Source: Anaerolineae bacterium
GTDB taxonomy: Bacteria > Chloroflexota > Anaerolineae > Aggregatilineales > Aggregatilineaceae
Direction: 5' to 3'
DNA length: 12,120 bases
NCBI GenBank assembly: GCA_016929355.1
Contig: JAFGJA010000512.1
Span: 1 to 12,120 of the forward strand
Part shown: piece by piece, positions 6,025-12,120 of the stretch
Numbering within the stretch: position 1 is the stretch's first letter
How the letters are laid out: every line of letters begins with the position of its first letter
The notes under the pieces: model-generated
Seen by the model: only the letters and a program-made list of their open reading frames with translations
The model's database searches: none
What the model was told of the DNA's origin: nothing
Program-made: the position numbers and the translations under genes

Positions 6025-8173
6025 TGCTCAACGTCTCATTCACATAATCTACTAAAGCTTGACGATCTAGATTGGCTTTTTCGAACAGGGAGATAATCTT
6101 GCCCAACATCTGCGCCCGCTCATTGGCATTAATATCTTTAGCCGTTAAGACGACGATTGGAATATCCTTCGTATCGGGATCAGTATTCAGGCGTTCGAGC
6201 AGTTCCTGCCCAGAAGTATCCGGCAATATCAAATCTAGCACAATCAACGCCGGTTTATGTTCTTTGACGGCGGCTAAACCAGCCGCCCCGTTTAACGCTT
6301 CATGGACTTTATAACGGCCCGTCGCTTCCAATAAACGACGAATCAACCGGGCATCACGGGGTTCGTCGTCGATCACCACAATCGCATGGATGGTTTCGGG
6401 TGGGGCCGGGGTATCGGGTGAAATCTTCTGTTTCGAGGCAGTCACCACCTGCCCCCGCGAGGCTTCGGCAAGTTCCTCCGGGGTTTCATCCAGGTCGCCG
6501 CCCAGCGTTTCAACCACATGCTGCACCAGTTCGCGCGTGTTGAAATTCCCCTTTTGCCACAACGATTCGGCGCGCCCTTCCAACCGGGCACGATCCGCCG
6601 CCGTGAGGGTTTTCGCGGAGATCACCACAACGGGAATATGTTGGACTTCCTCATCATTCTTAAAGGACTCCAGCAAAGAGAACCCATCCAGGTCCGGCAT
6701 GGTCAGGTCCATCACCACCAGATCAGGTTTGCGCTGCCGCACAAGGTCCAGGCCATCCAACGGATTATTGACCTCGAACACGCGATAATTTTTGTGCGCT
6801 TGCAGCAAGCGCCGCACCAGACGGCTGTCCTGGGGATTGTCGTCAATCACCACCACCGTTGTCACCTGTTCGTCCAGCCGTTCAAACGCTGCGCCTAAGC
6901 CTTCCTCAAGCTGCGTATGGCTGGGGCTGCTGGTATCCCCTTCCCCGAATTGCAGGTCCAACACGTATTGTTCTTCGAGGATGTGTTTTTCGGCGGGGAA
7001 TGTATGGCCGGAACAGTTCACCACAACGCGCTCATCGGGCTTGATCTCGCCATCCTTGATCAGGCGCTCTAACCCGGCAAACGCCACCGACGCCGCCGGT
7101 TCCATGCTCAACCCTTCGACGCGCGCCAAGCGCCGCATCGCGCGGAAGGCGTCACCGTCGGAAACCGCGATCATGGCCCCCCCATGCTCCATACATGATG
7201 CGCGCAGCATCGTATAGGCCCGGCCCGGATCGCCGGTTGCCAGTACGGTAATGCGCGTGTGCGGGACCACCGGATCGGCTTTTTCCAGCTTGAAACGCCA
7301 CGCTGCCACCATCGGCGCGCAGCCTTCCGACTGGACCACGGCCAGCTTAGGAATTTTATCGACCAGGCCCATTTCTTTGAGTTCGTTAAAGCCGCGCAAA
7401 ACCCCCAAGGGGCCGATGCCCCCACTCACCGCTTGCACATACCAATCCGGTGCGCGCCACCGCCCCTGATCATCCGGCGGATCGAGCCTGGCGAGTTGTT
7501 CGGCAATTTCATAGGCAATTGTTTTGAAGGATTCGCGGCCAGGGATACCGTTTGCGCCGCCATCAAAATAGAGATTCCGGCGCGCGGCAAAGTCAGACGC
7601 GACTTTTTTCGCCTGATCATACGTCCCGGCGATCTTGACCACTTCCGCGCCATACAGCGCTAATTCGCGCAATTTTTCAGAAGGCACGGTGCTGGTCAGG
7701 AAAATCCACAACCGGATACCGGCGCGCGCGCAAAACGCCGCATACGCCGCCGCTTTGTTGCCTGTCGAAGCCAGCACACATTCTTTGATGCCTAATTGCT
7801 TCAGATAGGAAATGGTGATCGACCCCTGCCGGTCCTTAAAGCTGCCGGTGGGCGATTGGCGTTCATCTTTGATGTAAATATGCTGATGTTCCATCTCTGC
7901 GCCCAAAGCCTCGGCTTTGAGCATCGGCGACCACCCTTCGCCCATCGACACAATCGGCTTATCCGTGCTGACCGGCAGAAGTTCTTCATAACGCCAGATT
8001 GATGTAGTCCGCTCTGACAAACCCGCCTGCCATATCTCAACCGTTTTGGCATAATCATAGCGCGCCTCTAACCAAAGAGACCCGCACGACTCACATTTTG
8101 TCGGCAGTGGGCTGACGGTTTCATGCACATGACCGCAATCGATACACACCACTGATTGAATCAACGAAGGCAT
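6017..8173 (-). CDS. Threonine-synthase-like PLP enzyme fused to two C-terminal receiver domains
   Basis: The 718-residue product joins an amino-acid enzyme to signalling domains. A four-Cys zinc-ribbon-like segment (Cys10, 13, 27, 30) leads into a fold-type II PLP domain to about residue 400. The PLP Lys is Lys113 in SPTGSFKDRQG, the phosphate/substrate loop is ASTGNKAA (135-142), the glycine-rich loop is SGGIGPLG (250-257) and the late NCSGHTFP motif is at 387-394. This is the threonine synthase layout, although the true substrate is unproven. Two receivers follow, about 438-556 (Asp444/445, phosphoacceptor Asp489, Ser519, Lys541) and about 597-715 (Asp602/603, phosphoacceptor Asp647, Thr677, Lys699), joined by a Pro/Ala/Glu-containing linker. 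All catalytic and phosphorylation residues look intact. The ATG at 8173 has GAAGGAAAGG 6 nt upstream; an in-frame GTG at 8200 is a weaker alternative. It is the first gene of an operon with two more receivers. Confidence 0.93.
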   Translation of the reverse strand: MPSLIQSVVCIDCGHVHETVSPLPTKCESCGSLWLEARYDYAKTVEIWQAGLSERTTSIWRYEELLPVSTDKPIVSMGEGWSPMLKAEALGAEMEHQHIYIKDERQSPTGSFKDRQGSITISYLKQLGIKECVLASTGNKAAAYAAFCARAGIRLWIFLTSTVPSEKLRELALYGAEVVKIAGTYDQAKKVASDFAARRNLYFDGGANGIPGRESFKTIAYEIAEQLARLDPPDDQGRWRAPDWYVQAVSGGIGPLGVLRGFNELKEMGLVDKIPKLAVVQSEGCAPMVAAWRFKLEKADPVVPHTRITVLATGDPGRAYTMLRASCMEHGGAMIAVSDGDAFRAMRRLARVEGLSMEPAASVAFAGLERLIKDGEIKPDERVVVNCSGHTFPAEKHILEEQYVLDLQFGEGDTSSPSHTQLEEGLGAAFERLDEQVTTVVVIDDNPQDSRLVRRLLQAHKNYRVFEVNNPLDGLDLVRQRKPDLVVMDLTMPDLDGFSLLESFKNDEEVQHIPVVVISAKTLTAADRARLEGRAESLWQKGNFNTRELVQHVVETLGGDLDETPEELAEASRGQVVTASKQKISPDTPAPPETIHAIVVIDDEPRDARLIRRLLEATGRYKVHEALNGAAGLAAVKEHKPALIVLDLILPDTSGQELLERLNTDPDTKDIPIVVLTAKDINANERAQMLGKIISLFEKANLDRQALVDYVNETLSNE

Positions 8174-8179
8174 AAATGG

Positions 8180-8188
8180 CCTTTCCTT
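8180..8188 (-). promoter_or_regulatory. Ribosome binding site of the PLP enzyme/receiver fusion gene
   Basis: AAGGAAAGG on the minus strand is 6 nt before the ATG at 8173. It favours the start MPSLIQSVVCIDC, as in threonine synthases whose zinc-ribbon Cys pair comes soon after the N-terminus, over the GTG at 8200. Confidence 0.6.
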
Positions 8189-8231
8189 CTTCTCATTCAC
8201 ACGAACACAATGATTACAACATCTTATCTTA

Positions 8232-8240
8232 ATTTTAGCA
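8232..8240 (-). promoter_or_regulatory. Candidate extended -10 promoter element of the PLP enzyme/receiver operon
   Basis: On the minus strand TGCTAAAAT forms an extended -10 (TGn plus TAAAAT) in a conspicuously AT-rich stretch. It would start transcription near 8225 and give a leader of about 50 nt. There is no good -35 hexamer at 17 nt, as expected for some extended -10 promoters. The preceding kinase gene ends in a terminator, so the operon needs its own promoter here. Confidence 0.4.
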
Positions 8241-8252
8241 CAATCTTGATCG

Positions 8253-8277
8253 CTAGAATAGGTTTGACAAATTCTAG
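8253..8277. promoter_or_regulatory. Inverted repeat upstream of the operon, candidate operator
   Basis: The arms CTAGAAT (8253-8259) and ATTCTAG (8271-8277) are a perfect 7-bp inverted repeat around an 11-nt centre. They lie where the -35 region would be relative to the candidate -10 at 8232-8240, so a dimeric regulator bound here could block or recruit polymerase. The short length and AT-rich background leave room for chance. Confidence 0.35.
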
Positions 8278-8319
8278 TTTACTGGCAAAGGTTAACATTT
8301 TCCAACTCTATTGTGCCCG

Positions 8320-8351
8320 AAAAAGGGGAGCGGCACAAGTTAGGCCGCTCC
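8320..8351 (-). terminator. Intrinsic terminator of the histidine kinase gene
   Basis: On the minus strand an 8-bp perfect stem (GGAGCGGC/GCCGCTCC, arms at 8344-8351 and 8327-8334, 9-nt loop) is followed by CC and a run of five T (8320-8324). It sits about 33 nt after the kinase stop codon and is a textbook rho-independent terminator. It separates the kinase transcript from the receiver operon. Confidence 0.85.
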
Positions 8352-8383
8352 ATCTGGACATACATCAGTACTGCCTGCGCCGA

Positions 8384-11300
8384 TCAGTCAATGCCCTCAG
8401 TCGCAAGCGGCAGCGTAAAGGCGAACGTTGATCCGACATCGGGTTCACTTTCCACCCAAATTTCGCCGCCGTGCATCTCGATCAACTGGCGCGTGATGGA
8501 GAGGCCAAGCCCCGTCCCACCGGCGCGCCGGGTATGGGATTGATCCACCTGGCGGAAGCGGTCAAAGATCACCTGTAACTGTTTCTCGTTCATCCCCATA
8601 CCCGTATCGACGATGGCAATTTCGACCATCTTCGGATCAGCCGGGAAAGGCCGCGCCCGGAGCGTAATACTGCCCTCTTCGGTGAACTTGATCGCGTTCG
8701 TCAACAGGTTACTCACGACTTGCCGGATACGCAGCGAATCAGCGTGAATCTGGGGCAAGTCATCGGGAATGTCGAGCACGATGTCCACCGGCTTATCCTT
8801 GAGCAAGATACGGTTCGTATTCGCCATATCTTCGGCGACCGGTCTCAGATCGAAATCTTCGACCACGAGGTCCATCTGCCCGGCTTCGATCTTGGCGAGG
8901 TCGAGAATATCGTTAATCAGGTTCAGCAGATGTTTACCACTGCCATGAATGGCCCCGACATCCTCTTCCATATCATCGGTTAGTTCACCGTCAATCCCAT
9001 CCAACAGCACTTCCGCATACCCGATGATCGAGTTGAGCGGGGTACGCAGTTCGTGCGACATACTAGCCAGGAATTCACTCTTGAGCCGGTCCACTTCACG
9101 GAGCTGTTCGGCCACTGCCACCTGCTCCGAGAAAAGGCGAGCATTTTGGACGGCCACCGCCACCTGTGAGGCGAGCGTCATTTGCACCTGCATATCTTCC
9201 TGGCTGAAAAAGTCTATTTGGTCAGCCTGGACATCCAACACGCCGATCACTTCGCCACCCGCGATCATCGGGGTTGCTAGCTCGGCTTTGGTTTGCGGCA
9301 GCATCGGGTTCGGCAAGAAGTCCGACGCTTGTGTGACGTTGTTAGCGATGATCGGCTGCCGCCGCAGCGCCGCCTGCACCACCAAACTCTGTTGGTGCGA
9401 CAACGGGATATGGTGTCCGCCCTGGGCCATCATATCCCCGGCGACCCCGGCTCCGGCCCGCAAGATCAAGTTGCGCTCTTCGTCATCCAGCAGATAGACA
9501 TGGGCGTGGTAGAGGCCAAACCGCTCTTTCGTCAGTTCAGAAACCGTCTTGAGCAACCGATCTGTATTCAACGAAGACGCCGCTTCAGCACCCACTTCGG
9601 ATACCGCCTGCATTTCTGCCGCGCGTTTCTGCGTTTGTTCAAGCAGCAGCAAACTATCGAGCGCCGAGGCCATCTGACCGGACAGGGCTGCAAAGGGCCG
9701 CATTTCCTCAGGGGTAAAGGTGTGCTGCTCTTGCGTTTCGAGCAGCATAGTACCAACTTGACGCCGACCTACCCAAAGCGGCAAAATCGCCACGGATGCG
9801 ATCTGCTGCATCTCAAAGACAGCGCGCGCACCGGCCTCAACCCGTTCATCATGCATCACATCATTGACAAACACGGCATTTTCAGTTGCCATCAGCGCAA
9901 TCGTTGGAACCTGCCCAACTTCATACATTCGTCCGATCTCTGACGGTTCTTCCCCAACGCCACTGTGCCAATTACCAATCGATCGGGCAGTTGACAGTTG
10001 GCCGTTTTCGTCTAGCTCTAAAGTGAACAACACCGCGCGATTGATCGCCCTGATCGGCACAGCCGTCGCGACCACTTCGACCAGGCTCTGAATATTCGAG
10101 GCATCCACGATGCGGCGGCCAGCGTTGTACAGCAAGGCGGTTTCAGACAGCGCTTGCTGCGTTTGTTCAAACAACTGCCGGTTTTCCAGATAACTGCTCA
10201 CCCGCCCGGCAATATCGCGCAGGTGTGGGACTTCTTCCGTCTGGAATTCACGTTCTTCGGTATACCCGACCACCAACCGGCCATACACTTCATCACCGAC
10301 TTCGAGGTCATGAACCAGACTGACCGGCGCATTGAGCGCACGCGCATCGCCGTACACTTCGCCACCATACTCGATGACCGACACACAATTGTCGGGAAAC
10401 TGCATTGAGTCGGGAATACGGTTGGCGACGCGCGTCAGGTACTCTTCCAATGCGAGATTTTCTTCACCGTAAGCCCCGACATCCTGCAACGCCGCCAACT
10501 CTTTAATACGTTCGGCCAGAGCATCACCGGTCTGCTGAAGATCAGTGAGCAGGCGGATACGCTCTTGTTCCGCCTGGTAACGCGCGGTAATGTCGGTGAA
10601 CACCGCCACGCTTGCGGTGACTTCACCTGACGCATCAAAAATCGGCGCACCGCGCACTTCAAGCAGGATATTGGTATCGTCCGGGCGGTGAATTTCCATA
10701 TCATCGACAAAGGCCGCTTCGCCCTGCATACCGCGCACGAGTGGCATCTGTTCGGATGGATAGGGTTCATCGGTTCCGTATTTGAAGGCCGCATAGACCT
10801 CCGCCAATTCGTCTGCGCTCGCATCAGGAGCCAAACCGCGTCCAAGCATTTCCAGCGCGCGGTTGTTGACTTGCAGAGGCAAGCCGGTCCCGACTTCCGC
10901 CATGAAGACACCTACTGGCAGATTATCAAGCAGCGCTTCCAGGGTCCGGCGCTGGCTGTCCAGCTCGGCCTCAGCCGCTTTACGCTCGGTGATGTCGGTC
11001 ATAATCGAGCCATAAAATTCAGGGTTGCCGTCCTCGTCATAGATGATGAACGCCGTCATCTCCACCGGAAAGACATACCCACCTTTATGGACCACAACCG
11101 ATTCACCGCTCCATTGGCCGGTTTCCCTTAAGGCTGACGCAACTTCCGTCTGAAGTCTTTCCGCATCTGGAGCCTGAAGCTCCACCATGATTTTACCCAA
11201 CACTTCATCCAGCGAGTCATAACCAAGCCACTGCAACCCATACGGATTCAGGTAGACGAGTTCGCCACCAGTATTTGACAGGAAAATGGCATTGCTCGCC

Positions 11301-12120
11301 GACTCGATGATAGCCAGACGCTGCTGCGCCTCACTGAACAAGTGGGCATTTTGTTCAGCCACCGCGACCTGCCCGGCCAAAACCGACATCACCTGAATAT
11401 CTTCATCGGAGAACCGATCCAACTGCGATGATTGCACATCCAACACGCCGAGCATCTGATCACCCACGATCATCGGGATAGCCATCTCGGAGCGGGTATC
11501 AGGTAACATCGGGTTGGGCAAGAAATCGGGAGCCTGGGTCACATTATTGACGATCACACCCTCGCGCGAACGCGCGGCGCGAGCCACCAAACTGCGCTCA
11601 TGCCCCAGCGAAATGCGGTGTCCGGCAGCGACCATCGCGCGCCCCACATTACCCGCCCCAGCCGCCAGGCGCAAACTCTCTGCTGCTTCATCGAACAGGT
11701 AAATATGGGCATGGTATAGATCGAACCGGTCTTTCGTCAGCGCGGCAATTGTCCAGAGCAATTCCTCAGGATCAAGCGAGGCCGAGGCTTCAGCACCCAC
11801 TTCGGCCACCGCCTGCATTTCTGCGGCACGGCGCGCGGCTTGTTCGAACAACTGTTGGTTCTGAACCAACGTACCCACTTGTAACGCCAACGATTGCAGC
11901 ACCGGCAGCGCCTCATCCTCGATAGAGCGATAGGAGAACATGCCTATAACGCCGACTAATTCATCGCCAGCAAACAAGGGATACCCCGCAAAAGCACCCA
12001 TACCCGTTTCTGCCACCCATTCGTTGTTGTCAATCCAGGGATCGCCCAACAAGTCATTGGTGATATGTGGCGCACGCTGATGCGCAATCCGCGCCAGCTT
12101 GAGATCACTATCTAATGGAA
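8384..12120 (-). CDS. Multi-sensor soluble histidine kinase (GAF/PAS-rich), N-terminus beyond the window
   Basis: The frame is open to the right edge, so the start lies outside; 1244 codons are visible (numbering from the first complete codon; the TTG at 12052 is internal). In order: a GAF domain cut at its N-terminus (1-90), GAF (105-260), PAS (265-380, ending MTDITERK), PAS (385-515, ending FTDITAR), a helical linker, a short GAF-like domain (550-645), GAF (655-825), GAF (830-995), HisKA with phosphorylatable His1022 in SHELRTPLN, and HATPase with N box (SNLLTNAIKF, Asn1137/1141), DTGMGM, IFDRFRQVD and GGTGLGL. It ends without a receiver, so it must pass phosphate to separate regulators, most simply those of the adjacent operon. 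No membrane segment is visible, implying a cytoplasmic sensor. The ligands are unknown. It ends at its own terminator. Confidence 0.93.
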   Translation of the reverse strand, partial: PLDSDLKLARIAHQRAPHITNDLLGDPWIDNNEWVAETGMGAFAGYPLFAGDELVGVIGMFSYRSIEDEALPVLQSLALQVGTLVQNQQLFEQAARRAAEMQAVAEVGAEASASLDPEELLWTIAALTKDRFDLYHAHIYLFDEAAESLRLAAGAGNVGRAMVAAGHRISLGHERSLVARAARSREGVIVNNVTQAPDFLPNPMLPDTRSEMAIPMIVGDQMLGVLDVQSSQLDRFSDEDIQVMSVLAGQVAVAEQNAHLFSEAQQRLAIIESASNAIFLSNTGGELVYLNPYGLQWLGYDSLDEVLGKIMVELQAPDAERLQTEVASALRETGQWSGESVVVHKGGYVFPVEMTAFIIYDEDGNPEFYGSIMTDITERKAAEAELDSQRRTLEALLDNLPVGVFMAEVGTGLPLQVNNRALEMLGRGLAPDASADELAEVYAAFKYGTDEPYPSEQMPLVRGMQGEAAFVDDMEIHRPDDTNILLEVRGAPIFDASGEVTASVAVFTDITARYQAEQERIRLLTDLQQTGDALAERIKELAALQDVGAYGEENLALEEYLTRVANRIPDSMQFPDNCVSVIEYGGEVYGDARALNAPVSLVHDLEVGDEVYGRLVVGYTEEREFQTEEVPHLRDIAGRVSSYLENRQLFEQTQQALSETALLYNAGRRIVDASNIQSLVEVVATAVPIRAINRAVLFTLELDENGQLSTARSIGNWHSGVGEEPSEIGRMYEVGQVPTIALMATENAVFVNDVMHDERVEAGARAVFEMQQIASVAILPLWVGRRQVGTMLLETQEQHTFTPEEMRPFAALSGQMASALDSLLLLEQTQKRAAEMQAVSEVGAEAASSLNTDRLLKTVSELTKERFGLYHAHVYLLDDEERNLILRAGAGVAGDMMAQGGHHIPLSHQQSLVVQAALRRQPIIANNVTQASDFLPNPMLPQTKAELATPMIAGGEVIGVLDVQADQIDFFSQEDMQVQMTLASQVAVAVQNARLFSEQVAVAEQLREVDRLKSEFLASMSHELRTPLNSIIGYAEVLLDGIDGELTDDMEEDVGAIHGSGKHLLNLINDILDLAKIEAGQMDLVVEDFDLRPVAEDMANTNRILLKDKPVDIVLDIPDDLPQIHADSLRIRQVVSNLLTNAIKFTEEGSITLRARPFPADPKMVEIAIVDTGMGMNEKQLQVIFDRFRQVDQSHTRRAGGTGLGLSITRQLIEMHGGEIWVESEPDVGSTFAFTLPLATEGID
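9125..9625 (-). repeat. Internal duplication in the kinase, GAF copy next to HisKA
   Basis: This segment encodes 167 residues starting RAAEMQAVSEVGAEA and ending NARLFSE. By hand count it is about 60% identical over its full length, without gaps, to the segment encoded at 11330-11830. The longest shared runs are NNVTQA, DFLPNPMLP and GVLDVQ. The upstream helical linker is duplicated with the GAF domain, so the repeat unit is linker plus GAF. Confidence 0.8.
11330..11830 (-). repeat. Internal duplication in the kinase, N-terminal GAF copy
   Basis: Partner of the segment at 9125-9625, encoding 167 residues from RAAEMQAVAEVGAEA to NAHLFSE. The other GAF-type domains of the kinase are clearly more diverged from this pair. 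Confidence 0.8.

Noticed and set aside
6072..7663. Plus-strand open frames opposite the PLP enzyme/receiver gene
   Set aside because: They lie antisense to a gene with full family support, encode no recognisable domain, and are low-stop shadows in GC-rich coding DNA.
8264..8297. Plus-strand TTGACA (8264-8269) as a -35 element
   Set aside because: No -10-like hexamer at 16-18 nt (8287-8292 is AAAGGT), and no plus-strand gene follows; the hexamer sits in the centre of the inverted repeat.
8384..12052. Kinase start at the TTG at 12052
   Set aside because: The frame stays open to the window edge with GAF-like sequence upstream (HITNDLLGDPW), so the gene is partial and this TTG is an internal Leu codon.
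1..12120. CRISPR array, tRNA, rRNA, insertion sequence or prophage elements
   Set aside because: No regularly spaced repeats, cloverleaf sequences, transposase motifs or terminal inverted repeats were seen on either strand.

Overview
The window looks like a chromosomal stretch of a free-living bacterium, most likely a member of the Chloroflexota (Anaerolineae-like). That placement is an inference. It rests on the combination of a Uma2-family nuclease gene, a large exported protein built from PPC-type beta-sandwich repeats, and a GAF/PAS-rich soluble histidine kinase with stand-alone receivers, in moderately high-GC DNA. No rRNA, tRNA, CRISPR array, transposase or phage gene is visible.

Left part (1-2392). 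The C-terminal part of an M24 metallopeptidase (Xaa-Pro peptidase type) enters from the left edge and is followed after 3 nt by a seven-helix membrane protein of unknown function. Two genes lie on the minus strand: a Uma2-family (DUF820) protein and a DUF1232 small membrane protein. The DUF1232 gene has a strong ribosome binding site and a family-typical N-terminus, but an in-frame TAG interrupts it at codon 33, so it is broken or needs read-through.

Middle (2414-5180). A plus-strand gene for an exported 874-residue protein has a thioredoxin-like domain whose CxxC is reduced to YxxC, four PPC-like repeats, and a C-terminal beta domain with two cysteines. A GC-rich hairpin separates it from the convergent signalling genes.

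Right part (5226-12120, all minus strand). This is a two-component signalling region. A very large soluble histidine kinase (GAF, GAF, PAS, PAS, GAF-like, GAF, GAF, HisKA, HATPase; its start lies off the right edge) ends in a clear intrinsic terminator. After a short AT-rich promoter region with an inverted repeat comes a three-gene operon. Its first gene encodes a threonine-synthase-like PLP enzyme fused to two receiver domains. The next two each encode a single receiver domain. Together the operon carries four receivers and no DNA-binding or other classical output domain. The most economical reading is that the kinase phosphorylates receivers in the operon and that the PLP enzyme domain is itself the output, a receiver-controlled amino-acid enzyme. 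This fusion is the most unusual thing in the window.
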